DNA of 64,000 bases from Kribbella pratensis (GCF_004366075.1 NZ_SODU01000005.1:434001-498000), one strand, 5' to 3'; numbered from the stretch's first letter, positions 25,283 to 34,459 are shown. Translations and numbers: made by a program. The notes: a model not told the origin generated them from the sequence alone.

Positions 25283-25987
25283 TCAGGAGGTCTTGTGGCG
25301 GGCACCGCCCTCGAGGTGGATTGTCTCGCCGGAGATGAACCCCGCACGGAGCAGCCACATCACCGTGTCGACGACGTCGTCGGACTCGCCGTACCGTCCA
25401 ACCAGCGTTCCAGCGGCACTCTTGCTCAGCAAGCCGACCTTGCTGTCGCCCAACCGATCCCAGGCACCCGAGTCGACGACCCCGGGCGAGATGGCATTGA
25501 CCCGTACCGGGGCGAGGTCCGCCGCGAGGTGGCGAGCGACGTACTCGACCGCACCATTGGTCACTCCCTTGACCAGCGAGCCCCATCCCGGCCGCCACCC
25601 GACGACCCCGGAGAACAACACGATCGACCCGCTCGGCCGCAGTACCGGCGCGAAGTGCTTGGCGACCAGCATCGGCCCGATCACCTTCGCCGTGAACGCA
25701 GCGACCAGCTTGTCATGATCCAACTCAACAGCCCGAACATCGTGCGGCGCCGAACCGGTCGACACGATGTGGTCGATCCCCTCCGCAAACCGCCCGGCCG
25801 CTGCCGCGATCGTCGCCTCGTCCTGCAGATCGATGCGCACCGTGGTCGCGCCGATCTCCGCCGCCTGCGCCTCGGCGGCAGCCAGATCACGCGCACCGAT
25901 CACCACTTCGTACCCGTCCTTCACCGCACGCCGCGCGATGGCCGCTCCCAGCGCCCGTGCACCGCCGATGACCAGGATCCGCTCCAC
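25283..25987 (-). CDS. SDR-family oxidoreductase
   Basis: 234 residues starting with GTG. The cofactor loop is VIGGARALGAAIA, a GGxxxLG variant of TGxxxGIG, with SGVVGWRPGW and NGAVEYVARHLAAD in the place of the Ser and the YxxxK helix. Here the usual Tyr-x3-Lys is not evident (NGAVEYVAR), so the active site is atypical. It is divergent from the HxlR regulator at 26067 and converges on the HIT gene with a 15-bp gap. Such SDR/HxlR pairs are common, regulator and target; the substrate is unknown. Confidence 0.82.
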   Translation of the reverse strand: MERILVIGGARALGAAIARRAVKDGYEVVIGARDLAAAEAQAAEIGATTVRIDLQDEATIAAAAGRFAEGIDHIVSTGSAPHDVRAVELDHDKLVAAFTAKVIGPMLVAKHFAPVLRPSGSIVLFSGVVGWRPGWGSLVKGVTNGAVEYVARHLAADLAPVRVNAISPGVVDSGAWDRLGDSKVGLLSKSAAGTLVGRYGESDDVVDTVMWLLRAGFISGETIHLEGGARHKTS

Positions 25988-26021
25988 TTTTCGTCACTCC
26001 CTCTCGTAGGATCGGACCCAC

Positions 26022-26044
26022 GGTATGGATTTGATACCGGTATC
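26022..26044. promoter_or_regulatory. compound palindromic operator between SDR and HxlR genes
   Basis: GATACCGGTATC (26033-26044) is a perfect 12-bp palindrome, and GGTAT at 26022-26026 forms a second inverted pair with ATACC at 26034-26038. The sites lie in the 79-bp gap between the divergent starts (25987 and 26067). HxlR dimers bind such inverted repeats, so autoregulation together with control of the SDR is likely. Confidence 0.6.
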
Positions 26045-26066
26045 TTCAACGGAACTGGGAGCACCC

Positions 26067-26444
26067 ATGGGCAAGGCGTACAACGTGATGGCGGCAACCT
26101 GTCCGAGCCGAACCGTGCTCCACCGCATCGGCGCCCGTTGGACCGTGTTCGTCGTCAACGCCCTCGCTGACGGCCCGCGCCGCTTCACCGACCTGAAGGC
26201 ACACATCCAGGGCATCACCCCGAAGGTCCTGACCGAGACGCTGCGCTCCCTCGAAGCCGACGGCCTGATCAGCCGGCACGAGCATGCCGAGAACCCGCCA
26301 CGTGTCGAATACGCCCTGACACCCCTAGGACGATCCCTCCTCGTCCCACTCCGCGCCGTACGAGTCTGGGCCGAACAACACGTCCCCGACATCGAAGCCG
26401 CCCGAGCCCGCCACGAGCACCAGACGTACGCCGACACAGTGTGA
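26067..26444 (+). CDS. HxlR-family transcriptional regulator
   Basis: 125 residues from ATG 26067; an upstream in-frame start at 26025 would run through the operator and lacks family residues. The winged-helix HxlR signature is clear: CPSRTVLHRIGARWTVFVVN, LADGPRRFTDLKAHIQGITP, KVLTETLRSLEADGLISR, and YALTPLGRSL. The single Cys near the N-terminus matches the redox- or aldehyde-sensing Cys of some HxlR/HypR proteins, so carbonyl or thiol stress control of the neighbouring SDR is conceivable. DNA-binding role is from family knowledge. Confidence 0.9.
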   Translation: MGKAYNVMAATCPSRTVLHRIGARWTVFVVNALADGPRRFTDLKAHIQGITPKVLTETLRSLEADGLISRHEHAENPPRVEYALTPLGRSLLVPLRAVRVWAEQHVPDIEAARARHEHQTYADTV

Positions 26445-26691
26445 ATGCACGAGCCAGGCTGGCCGCCCGACTCAACCCGGTCAACGCTGGCCCGCCGCTG
26501 CGCCTAACGAAGCATCACCCAACTCGAGCTGACGTCCGCGGCTGAATCAGCGTGTGGATCGCCGATCGCAAACCCTTCCTCCGGTCCAAGACCGGCGACC
26601 AGCCGCACCCGGCCGCATGCTGCGCACGAGTTGATGACGCAGGTGTGCGCCGCTAGCGCGGCAGGCGAAGGATCGCGGAGATCCGCTGGGA
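26445..26691. other. gene-free stretch
   Basis: No credible coding frame, promoter pair or repeat was seen between the HxlR stop and the start of the HNH remnant at 26692. Confidence 0.5.
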
Positions 26692-26975
26692 TCAGATCAT
26701 GTCGAAGGAGGTCGGGCCGGAGCCGGGCTCATCGGTGGCGCGCTCACCCCGGACCGCGAACCGGGCCGCCTCCGCCCGCGTCACCTCATCGACCTGTCAG
26801 CTGGATCGCCGTACGCGCCATCGCGTCGGCCGACTGCGCGCCACTGACTTGGCCTCACACCCCATCCGGCGGCTGCGGGCGCGGCGGTTTCCCGCCCCCA
26901 CGGATCGTCTTGTGGGGTTGAGACTTGGAGCCTTGGGTTGCCGGTGGGCGCGGGTTCGCCGTCCGGCTGCTGTGC
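26692..26975 (-). pseudogene. truncated second copy of the 3' end of the DUF222-HNH gene
   Basis: This stretch repeats the last part of the 27070 gene, including the same stop context (TCAGATC, then CGAAGGAGG), GGTGGCGCGCTCACCCC and ACCGCGAACCGGGCCGC, then GGATCGTCTTGTGGG and GTTGCCGG. On the minus strand it still reads DGEPAPTGNP and TPQDDPWG, matching DGEPTPAGNS and SPQDDPWG of the intact protein. The frame is broken around 26800-26870, and there is no 5' part. It looks like a partial tandem duplication followed by decay. Confidence 0.7.
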
Positions 26976-27069
26976 GGACAGAGGCATGCCCGGCGGGGTT
27001 GCCAGTCTGCCCGCGGACCGTGCAGACCCGATGGCAACTCCTTGCAGGCCGGCCTCGTCCTGGTCCCGT

Positions 27070-29136
27070 TCAGATCGTGGCGAAGGAGGGCGGGCCGGTG
27101 TCGGCGTCGTCGGTGGCGCGCTCACCCCACACCGCGAACCGGGCCGCTTCCGCGCGGGTCGACTCGTCGGCGTGCCAGCGGCTCGGTCTCACACCCGACC
27201 CGGTGGCCGCGGGCGCGGCGGTGTCACCCCAGGGATCGTCTTGTGGGCTTGAGATTCGAGGCTTTGAGTTGCCGGCGGGCGTCGGCTCGCCGTCCGATGG
27301 CGCCGAGGGCGAGGGGTGCTCGCGCGGTGGCTGGGGTGGCCGGGGTGCGTCACCCGTTGGTTTGTGCGCCCGGGATGGGTCATCGAGTGGGCCCGCGGGC
27401 GTGGGGCGATCACCCGGCGGCTCGTGCGCTCGGAAGGCGGCCTCCGATGGGCCCGAGGGCGTGCGGTGCTCGCGCGGCGGCCCGGGCAACCGGGGTGCGT
27501 CAGCCGGTGGTTGGTGTGCCCGGGAGGCGTCGTCCGATGGGCCTGAGGGCGTGGGGTGTTCGCCCGTTGGTTCGTGTGCCCGGGATGGGTCATCGGGTGG
27601 GCCCGAGGGCGTGGGGTGATCACCCGGCGACTCGTTTGCCCGGGATGGGTCGTTCGATGGAGCCGAGGGCCTGGGGTGTTCACCCGGTGGCTTGGGTGCT
27701 CCGGATGCGTCGGCTGGTGGTTTGTGTGGGTGGCGGGGTGGTGGGTCGGCCCAGGTGGGTCTGGTGACGTGGACTTGGCCGTTGGTGATGGTGATGGTCC
27801 AGTGGCCGTGGTGGAGGTCGGTGTGGTCGCGGCGGCAGACCAGGGCGAGGTTGTCGAGCTTGGTGTGGCCGCCGTCGATCCAGGAGATCAGATGATGTGC
27901 GTCGCACATGACCGGTGGCGCGTTGCAGATGACGCAGCCGCGGTCGCGGGTGTTGAGGGCGCGGCGGAGGGCTTTGGTGACGAGGCGTTCGCGGCGGCCG
28001 ACGTCGAGGGGTTCGGAGTTGGAGCCGAGCACGATCGGGATGACGTTGGCGTCGCAGGCAAGGCGGCGGATGGTGGCCGCGGACAGTCCGTTGCTGTAGA
28101 CGGTGTGCCCGATCGCGTCCGCGGTGGCTGCCTTCAGGTCTTCCAGGTCGATCGTGACGGTCAGGTTCGCCTTCGCCCCGAACCCAGGTACCACGTCACC
28201 ACCCACACCGCCGCACCGACCGGCTCCACCGTCCGAGCCACCAACTGAGCCGCCTGCCGCATCGGCCGTTGCCTCCGCCGTAGAACCAGCGTCTGTGGAG
28301 CTGGCTGGTTTGCTGGTGGGGCGGGGCATGGTGGGTGAGGGGATGCCGGCGTCGAGGGCGGTGGCGGCGAGGGTGAGGGTGGTGGTGAGGGCGTCGGCTT
28401 GGCGTTTTTCGCGGGAGCGGGGGTCTCGCTCGCCATCGACGGTTTTGTGGGCGCGGGCGCCGGTGACGATCAGGGTGCGGAACAGTTCGGCGTTCTCGTT
28501 GGCAAGGTAGCCCTTGAACTTCACGCCGCGGTCAGCGGTCGTCAAGGTCAAGGTTTCGCGGGCGGCGGCCTTGTGTTCTTCGGGTTCGGGGCCGTCGGTG
28601 TCGAGGATGTCGCGGGATTGTTCGGCGGCCTTGCGCAGGTCGGTCGGACACAGGTGCCGGGCGAGGCGGACCAGTTCTTGTTCGGCGAACTCCAGATCGG
28701 CCACCGGGACGGTTGTCGGGACTTTTTCGAGGGCGGTGATGATTGCTTCGGCTTGTGCCGGCCGCAACACCACCTCAGGAATCTCCCCGTCCCGGTCGTC
28801 TGCCACATCGGCCACATCGGGGAGGGCGGCGGTGACGGCCGGGTATTTGGGGAGTGCGCGGGCCAGCCGGACGTCGCGGAAGGCGCGGGAGTGGTCCAGG
28901 CGGTAGCGGAACTCCAGGTACTGCACCATGTCACGCGCACCGACCCGTTCGGCATACCCGGAAGTGTCCATCGCCGCGACCAGCCGCAACCGGCGCGTCT
29001 CGAGCAGCGCCAACTCGGCATCGGCCTGGTCGAGAGCACGCGCCAGCTCCGCATCGCTCATCAACTCCACCGGCTTGTCCATATCGAGAGCACGCGCCAG
29101 TTCCGCGTCGCTCATCAAGTCGGCCGGCTTGTCCAT
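27070..29136 (-). CDS. DUF222/HNH endonuclease-domain protein (13E12 family) with repeat arrays
   Basis: 688 residues from ATG 29136. An N-terminal 18-residue unit (MDKP.(D/E)LMSDAELARALD) occurs twice in tandem, then the helical DUF222 region (SGYAERVGARDMVQYLEFRY, RLARALPKYP) and, at about residues 410-460, the HNH nuclease motif (CVICNAPP, CDAHHLISWIDGGHTKLDN, LVCRRDHTDLHH). The C-terminal 200 residues are Pro/Ser-rich repeats of about 20 residues (HPTPSGPSDDPSRAHEP type). 13E12 proteins are multicopy in actinobacteria and their function is unknown; they are sometimes linked to mobile introns. It lies in the middle of the sugar region with no functional tie. Confidence 0.88.
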   Translation of the reverse strand: MDKPADLMSDAELARALDMDKPVELMSDAELARALDQADAELALLETRRLRLVAAMDTSGYAERVGARDMVQYLEFRYRLDHSRAFRDVRLARALPKYPAVTAALPDVADVADDRDGEIPEVVLRPAQAEAIITALEKVPTTVPVADLEFAEQELVRLARHLCPTDLRKAAEQSRDILDTDGPEPEEHKAAARETLTLTTADRGVKFKGYLANENAELFRTLIVTGARAHKTVDGERDPRSREKRQADALTTTLTLAATALDAGIPSPTMPRPTSKPASSTDAGSTAEATADAAGGSVGGSDGGAGRCGGVGGDVVPGFGAKANLTVTIDLEDLKAATADAIGHTVYSNGLSAATIRRLACDANVIPIVLGSNSEPLDVGRRERLVTKALRRALNTRDRGCVICNAPPVMCDAHHLISWIDGGHTKLDNLALVCRRDHTDLHHGHWTITITNGQVHVTRPTWADPPPRHPHKPPADASGAPKPPGEHPRPSAPSNDPSRANESPGDHPTPSGPPDDPSRAHEPTGEHPTPSGPSDDASRAHQPPADAPRLPGPPREHRTPSGPSEAAFRAHEPPGDRPTPAGPLDDPSRAHKPTGDAPRPPQPPREHPSPSAPSDGEPTPAGNSKPRISSPQDDPWGDTAAPAATGSGVRPSRWHADESTRAEAARFAVWGERATDDADTGPPSFATI
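27300..27715 (-). repeat. coding tandem repeat, about 60-bp units, in the HNH C-terminus
   Basis: Six to seven imperfect 60-bp units encode the 20-residue motif HPTPSGPSDDPSRAHEP with variations (GEHPRPSAPSNDPSRANE, GDRPTPAGPLDDPSRAHK). Some units are shortened or carry PRLPG/PRPPQ insertions. Reading frame is kept throughout. Confidence 0.8.
29029..29136 (-). repeat. 54-bp tandem duplication at the HNH gene start
   Basis: Two consecutive 54-bp units (29083-29136 and 29029-29082) differ at only a few bases and encode the doubled MDKP-LMSDAELARALD segment. Either unit supplies an ATG, so the true start could be in the second copy. Confidence 0.8.
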
Positions 29137-29213
29137 GTAGCAAAGCCTAGACACCGCCACCGACAGTTTTCAAAGCCAGATCCCCTTATTTTCAAGGAGA
29201 TTCGGTGCAGCTC

Positions 29214-32200
29214 TCAACTGTATGGGTGGAATCTGAGAGTAAAGGTGTAGGGCGCTACTTCGAGGGTGTGTTGCTGGGTGGCAGGTGGGCCGCAGGAGGC
29301 TGAGCCTAGGCCGTTCTGGGCCAGGTCGAGGTTCAAGTAGATGTGGTCGTGGGGCGTGAGGTCCGAGCGGTGACGGGCGCGTTCCAGGTCTTCGGTGGTC
29401 CAGCGGCGGGCGGTGAGCTGGAAGTGCGGCGTACCGGCGACTCGAAAACCGTTGCCGTTGGCATCGGTCAGCGAAGCCCAGCGTACGTCGATGCGGGAGC
29501 CGTTCTCCTGCGGTACGACGTACGGCGTCTGCAGCTCGTCTACGGTGCATGCGTACCGTCCCACTCGGGCTGCCTCGCGGCTGTCGGCGTACGCCTCGCC
29601 CGGGCCACCGCCGTACCACTGCACGTTCTCCAGCTCCTTGGGGAGCGTCAGCCGTACGCCGACGCGCGGCCAACTGCCGCAGCGTGGTGTGACAGCTGTG
29701 CCGGCCCACTCACCCTCCGGCTGTACGTCGACTGTCAGTTGGAGGCCGTGCTCGTTGGCGGTCCAGCTGTACGTCGTGCGCACGCTGACGCCGAGGCCTT
29801 CGGGGGCTACTCTCGTGCGCACGATTAGCTCGTTGTCCTGCAGTTCTACGGCGTCGACTCGGTGTAGCAGTCGGTCGAGGCCGGCGGCTCGCCATTCCTG
29901 GGTGACGCCGTTCCGGCCGCCTTGGCCGTTGTCGTTGTCGGTGGGGGCACGCCAGAGGTCCAGCTCTGGTCCGTCGACCACCTGTCCGAACAGACGGGTC
30001 AGCTTGCCGGTACGACGGTCGAACTCTCCTCCACCGAGTGTTAGCACTTCTCCGTTGTCCACCACGGGAGTCGCCGAGGTGGCAGGTGTCTCGGTGGGTT
30101 GATCCAGCACGAACTGGGCCCAGGCAACCTCATGCCCGGCAGTAGCCCACGCTTCGTCCTTCGCCAGCACCGCATACACGGTCAGCACCCGCTCTCCATC
30201 AGAAGATGAAGAGGCGAGACCAGCCTCAGGTAGAGCGCAGGCTGGGGCAGTCGACGCGGGCGCGGCGGGGCGGGCGGGAGTGGTGGCGCAGGTGGCGGTG
30301 GCGCAGGTGGCGGTGGCGCAGGTGGCGGTGGCGCCGGTGGCGGTCGCGGTGGCGCAGGTGGCGGTGGCGCCGGTGGCGGTCGCGGTGGCGCAGGTGGCGG
30401 TGGCGCCGGTGGCGGCCTCGGGGGTGGCGGCCTCGGGGGTGGCGGCCTCGGGGGTGGCGGCCGTGGGGGTCGCGGCCGCGGGGGTGGCGGGCGGGAGGGG
30501 GATGGTGGTGGATTGGCCTGGGGGGATGGGCGGGAGGGGCAGGTGGCCGGTGGCTAGTTGTTGGCCGTCTTGGATGAGGGTCCAGTGGAATTGGAGGTCG
30601 GTGGTGTCTGTGTAGGTTCGGTGGTTGTGGATGGTTAGAGGGTCGGGGCCGGTGATGCGTACTGGTTCCAGGACCTTCTTGTATTCGGTGAGGCCCGGAG
30701 ACGGGGTTCGGTCAGGAAACAGCAGACCGTCGATGCAGAAGTTGGTGCCGTGGAGGCGCTCGCCGAAGTCGCCGCCGTACACGTGGTCTGTTGCGCCGGG
30801 CAACAACAAGCCATGGTCGATCCACTCCCAGACGAAGCCGCCCTGCAGCCGCGGGTAGTGCTCCAGGATCCGCTGGTAGTCGGCCAACCCGCCAGGACCG
30901 TTACCCATCGCATGGGCGTACTCGGCGAGGATGAACGGCAGCGCACGCCGCCTGGCCTCCAGCGAAGGATGTTCCGCGGTCTCCTCCGGCACGTCCTCCG
31001 TTCGCGTCCCGATCGCCTCGAGGTCCTCCAGCGGCGGGTACATCAGGCTGTAGAAGTCCGAGAACTCGTACGTCCGGTCCCGCTCGTAGAACACTGCCCG
31101 CTCCGGATCCCGCCGCCGCGTCCACGCGGCGAGCTCGCCGAAGTTCCGGCCGCGGTGGCTCTCGTTGGCCAGCGACCAGATCACCACGCTCGGATGGTTC
31201 TTGTCGCGCTCGACCATCCGGCGCATCCGGTCGAGCATCATCGGCGCCCAGTCCGGGTCGTCGGCCGGGTTGCCGCGCCAGTCGGTGTAGATGAAGCCGT
31301 GCGTCTCGATGTCGCACTCGTCGATGACCCAGAGCCCGAGTTCGTCGCACAGGTCGAGGAACGCGGGATGTGGTGGGTAGTGCGCGGTCCGTACGGCGTT
31401 GATGTTGTGCTGCTTCATCAGCACCAGGTCCTGCCGCATCGCCTCGATCGTCATCGCCCGGCCGCGCCGCTCGTCGTGTTCGTGCCGGTTCACGCCGCGG
31501 AAGAACAACGGCTTCCCGTTCGCGGTGAACAGCCCGTCGACCATCGCCACGGTCCGGAACCCGATCCGCAGCTCGACCGTCTCCCCCGGCACCTCGACCG
31601 TCGCGTCGTACAGCCGCGGCAGCTCAGCCGACCACGGTTCGACCCCACTGATCGTCACCGGCACACCAGGCTCGACGACCACCCCGAGCTCGGGCACCCG
31701 CACAACCGCACCCGGCACCGAGTCCGACACCGAGGATGAGCCCAACGACGTGACGTCGACTCGCAGCGTCCCGGCGCCGGTCAGGTGGTCGTACGACGCG
31801 TGCACGAAGACGTCGTCGATCAACGGGCGCGCGAGCAGGGTCACGTCCCGGAAGATGCCCGGCAGCCACCACATGTCCTGGTCCTCGAGGTACGAACCTG
31901 ACGACCACTGGTGGACCCGCACAGCCAGCGTGTTCCGCCCCGGCCTCAACAGCTGCCCGACCGTGAATTCACTCGGCAGCCGGCTCCCCTTCGCGGTCCC
32001 GGCCTCGACGCCGTTCACCCACACCTTGAAGCACGAGTCGACGCCCTCGAACCGCAGGACCGCACCGTCGATCGGCCAGTCGTCCGGCAGCTCGAACGTC
32101 CGGACGTGGTCGCCCGTCGGGTTCGCGTCCGGTGCGTACGGCGGATCGATCGGGAAGGGAAACGCGGTGTTGGTATACCGCGGTCGGTCGTGTCCCTGGA

Positions 32201-32387
32201 GTACCCAGTGCCCGGGAACGGTCAGCTCGCCCCAGTCCGCCTCGACCTTTGGCATACCATCCGGCGCGCTGTCCCAGAGCTTGAAGTTCCACTGCCCGTT
32301 CAGGCTGATCCGCGGTCGGGACGAGCGCAGCCACGCCCGCGGTTCCCGCGCCCCGGTGCTCGGCGTCAGATCCTCGAAGTACCTCAC
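29214..32387 (-). CDS. GH2 beta-galactosidase (LacZ type) with an Ala-Thr-Cys repeat insertion
   Basis: 1057 residues from GTG 32387, which overlaps the GH42 stop (GTGA) and has GGAGG upstream. LacZ layout: sugar-binding jelly roll (LRFEGVDSCFKVWVNG), TIM barrel with FFRGVNRHEHD, acid/base E409 in WSLANES, nucleophile E489 in LAEYAHAMGNG, and a C-terminal beta-sandwich (WYGGGPGEAYADS). No signal peptide, so cytoplasmic. At about residues 630-702, between the DUF4981-like domain and the C-terminal domain, sits a low-complexity insert of Ala/Thr with regularly spaced Cys. Without it the size is that of ordinary LacZ. With GH42 it would remove beta-galactose from imported pectic galactan or RG side chains. 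Confidence 0.93.
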   Translation of the reverse strand: MRYFEDLTPSTGAREPRAWLRSSRPRISLNGQWNFKLWDSAPDGMPKVEADWGELTVPGHWVLQGHDRPRYTNTAFPFPIDPPYAPDANPTGDHVRTFELPDDWPIDGAVLRFEGVDSCFKVWVNGVEAGTAKGSRLPSEFTVGQLLRPGRNTLAVRVHQWSSGSYLEDQDMWWLPGIFRDVTLLARPLIDDVFVHASYDHLTGAGTLRVDVTSLGSSSVSDSVPGAVVRVPELGVVVEPGVPVTISGVEPWSAELPRLYDATVEVPGETVELRIGFRTVAMVDGLFTANGKPLFFRGVNRHEHDERRGRAMTIEAMRQDLVLMKQHNINAVRTAHYPPHPAFLDLCDELGLWVIDECDIETHGFIYTDWRGNPADDPDWAPMMLDRMRRMVERDKNHPSVVIWSLANESHRGRNFGELAAWTRRRDPERAVFYERDRTYEFSDFYSLMYPPLEDLEAIGTRTEDVPEETAEHPSLEARRRALPFILAEYAHAMGNGPGGLADYQRILEHYPRLQGGFVWEWIDHGLLLPGATDHVYGGDFGERLHGTNFCIDGLLFPDRTPSPGLTEYKKVLEPVRITGPDPLTIHNHRTYTDTTDLQFHWTLIQDGQQLATGHLPLPPIPPGQSTTIPLPPATPAAATPTAATPEAATPEAATPEAATGATATCATATATGATATCATATATGATATCATATCATATCATTPARPAAPASTAPACALPEAGLASSSSDGERVLTVYAVLAKDEAWATAGHEVAWAQFVLDQPTETPATSATPVVDNGEVLTLGGGEFDRRTGKLTRLFGQVVDGPELDLWRAPTDNDNGQGGRNGVTQEWRAAGLDRLLHRVDAVELQDNELIVRTRVAPEGLGVSVRTTYSWTANEHGLQLTVDVQPEGEWAGTAVTPRCGSWPRVGVRLTLPKELENVQWYGGGPGEAYADSREAARVGRYACTVDELQTPYVVPQENGSRIDVRWASLTDANGNGFRVAGTPHFQLTARRWTTEDLERARHRSDLTPHDHIYLNLDLAQNGLGSASCGPPATQQHTLEVAPYTFTLRFHPYS
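30282..30497 (-). repeat. coding minisatellite inside the GH2 gene
   Basis: On the plus strand the repeat reads GGTGGCGCAGGTGGCGGT and GGTGGCGGCCTCGGG variants in 12-18 bp units. It encodes ATPEA repeats followed by ATGAT/ATCAT pentapeptides. All units are multiples of 3, so the frame survives copy-number change. Confidence 0.85.
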
Positions 32388-34414
32388 TGCGCCTCCTTGA
32401 GCACCCGAACATCCCACGGCCCCAACTCAACCCGCGCCAACGCACCCTGCCCCGACTCCACCGGCACCAGCGGCACGACAGCCATCGGCGGCTCGACGAC
32501 CACTGCCGTTCCCGACCAGTTGTGGACGAACCACAGGCGCTCCCCCGCCGCGTTGACCGCCGACAGCGCAGTCACCGACGGAGCCCACAGCCGCGACTCG
32601 CCGTGCAATGCCGCGGCCAAAGCACGATCCGGCACTGTCCCGACGTACGTCACCCGCCCGGCACCGAACTGCTTGCTGGTGACGATCGGTCGGCGTCCAG
32701 TCGGATGCTCGTACGTCGCCAGTACGTTGGCATCGTCCACGAGCAACGTCTCCGCCCACCGCGTGACATGCCCGTCCAACCCGCTCACCGGCATCGCCGA
32801 CTCCAAGTTCTCGAACTCCTGGTATGCCATTCCGGCCGCCTCCCGCAACCGCGGCGGCGCGGTCTCAGGACGCGGCCGGGCCTCCAGATCCGCATACCCG
32901 GTCCGCGGTCCGACGATCAGATGCCCGCCGTCCCGCGCATAGGAGACCAACCGATTCAGCACCGCGTCCGACGCGACGTAAAGCCCGGCCGCGACGACCA
33001 CCGGAGCCGACAACGCAGCCTCGAGCCGCTCGACCGGCACCACACCGGGCCGCAACCCGGCGTCCAGAGTCCCCGAATAGAAGGCCTCCACGATCGTCCG
33101 GTACGACGCCTTGTCCGGTATACCACCGTGCGTCGCCAACGGCGGCTGGCACTGCATCGCCCAGTCGCTCTCGTTCGACCACAGCACCGCGACGTCCACA
33201 TCAGGCGTCAGATCGACCACGGACGACCCGGCCGCCGCCAACTCGGCCCCGATCGCAGCGATCTCGCGGTATACCCGTCCCGGCTCCAAATCGTGCCCGA
33301 GAATCCCGCCCCAGAACGTTTCTGCCCCGTGATGGATCGAGTGCCAGTGCCAGTACTCGACCATCCGCGCACCACGCGACACCATCGCCCACGCGAGCTG
33401 CCGGAGCTGCCCGTCGTACGGCGGCCGGTTCTGGTGCGCGCCGCCGATCGACGTCGCGTTCGTCTCGGTCACCAGGAACGGCTCACCGCGCGACCCGTGG
33501 ACCCGATCCGCGGCCAGGAACAACTCGGCGACACTCCGCCCGATCCATCCCGGCTCGAGCCGCGATGGATCCGCCGGCCGAGTCAACCCGCCCTGGACGT
33601 CGACGTAAATGTTGCCTGCCGCAACGTCCAGCTGTGACGTCAGCGGTACGTCGGCGACCGCCGGCCGGTCGTACGCGAGGCACGTCGTGACGAACTGCCC
33701 CGGCCGCCGCAACCCCTGCAGCAACGAGGCCTGCCAGCCGATGAACTCAGAAGTCCGCGCCGCCTGGAACCGCCGCCAGGCCAGGTCGTACGACGGCGTG
33801 CTGTTCCCGTCCGGCCGCCACAGCTCGGACCAGTCGCTCAACCGATGCGACCAATACGTCAATCCCCACGCCTCGTTCAGCGCCTCGACGTCGCCGTACG
33901 TCCGACGCAATCGAGCCACGAAGTCCTCGAACGCGGACGAGTTGTGAGCCAGCAGCACACCGGGCTCGTTGTCGACCTGGTACCCGATGACCGCCGGATG
34001 ATCGCGATAGCGCTCCACGATCCGCCGTACGACCCGCTCCGCGTGGAACAGGAACGCGGGCTGCCCGTAGTCGATCTCCTGCCGGATCCCCCACGGCACC
34101 GGTACGCCGGTCTGTCGCTCGGCAGCGATCTCCGGGTGTGCGCGTTGCAGCCACGGCGGCACGGCGTACGTCGGCGTCCCGAGGATCACGCCGATCCCGC
34201 GGTCACGAGCACCGTCGAGTACCGGGCGGATCCATTCGAGGTCGAAGACGCCGTCCCTTGGTTCCCAGGTCGACCAGACCGACTCACCGACACGGATGGC
34301 GGTGATGCCCGCCGCAACCATCAGGTCCAGGTCGGTCGGGACCCGATCACCGAGTGAGCGCGGCAGGTACTCCGGGTAGTAGGCCGTCCCCAGCACGACA
34401 TGTGGCGGCAGCAT
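32384..34414 (-). CDS. GH42 beta-galactosidase
   Basis: 676 residues, no signal peptide. The TIM barrel opens with LGTAYYPEYLPRS, has the acid/base E150 in GYQVDNEPG and the nucleophile E317 in PFLVTETNA, then a trimerisation domain (DVAVLWSNESDWAM) and a small beta domain ending in LWFVHNWSG. GH42 enzymes act on beta-1,4-galactan oligosaccharides and lactose-like sugars in the cytoplasm. It is upstream of GH2 with a 4-bp overlap. Its upstream region carries the operator TGCAATCGTTTGCA at 34446, 32 bp before the start. Two beta-galactosidases in one operon suit type I galactan side chains. Confidence 0.94.
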   Translation of the reverse strand: MLPPHVVLGTAYYPEYLPRSLGDRVPTDLDLMVAAGITAIRVGESVWSTWEPRDGVFDLEWIRPVLDGARDRGIGVILGTPTYAVPPWLQRAHPEIAAERQTGVPVPWGIRQEIDYGQPAFLFHAERVVRRIVERYRDHPAVIGYQVDNEPGVLLAHNSSAFEDFVARLRRTYGDVEALNEAWGLTYWSHRLSDWSELWRPDGNSTPSYDLAWRRFQAARTSEFIGWQASLLQGLRRPGQFVTTCLAYDRPAVADVPLTSQLDVAAGNIYVDVQGGLTRPADPSRLEPGWIGRSVAELFLAADRVHGSRGEPFLVTETNATSIGGAHQNRPPYDGQLRQLAWAMVSRGARMVEYWHWHSIHHGAETFWGGILGHDLEPGRVYREIAAIGAELAAAGSSVVDLTPDVDVAVLWSNESDWAMQCQPPLATHGGIPDKASYRTIVEAFYSGTLDAGLRPGVVPVERLEAALSAPVVVAAGLYVASDAVLNRLVSYARDGGHLIVGPRTGYADLEARPRPETAPPRLREAAGMAYQEFENLESAMPVSGLDGHVTRWAETLLVDDANVLATYEHPTGRRPIVTSKQFGAGRVTYVGTVPDRALAAALHGESRLWAPSVTALSAVNAAGERLWFVHNWSGTAVVVEPPMAVVPLVPVESGQGALARVELGPWDVRVLKEAQ

Positions 34415-34445
34415 GCGCCAACGCTAACCGACACCACGCCACCCA

Positions 34446-34459
34446 TGCAATCGTTTGCA
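34446..34459. promoter_or_regulatory. LacI-type operator, family B copy 1
   Basis: TGCAATCGTTTGCA: outer 5 bp on each side (TGCAA/TTGCA) are perfectly symmetric around a CG. The identical 14-mer recurs at 37239 before the GH28 operon. It lies just upstream of the GH42-GH2 operon and downstream of the LacI gene at 34695, its likely binder. Confidence 0.75.

Noticed and set aside
27070-29136. Restriction or phage-defence nuclease
   Set aside because: DUF222-HNH (13E12) proteins are common multicopy genes; no methyltransferase, restriction subunit or other defence gene is adjacent.
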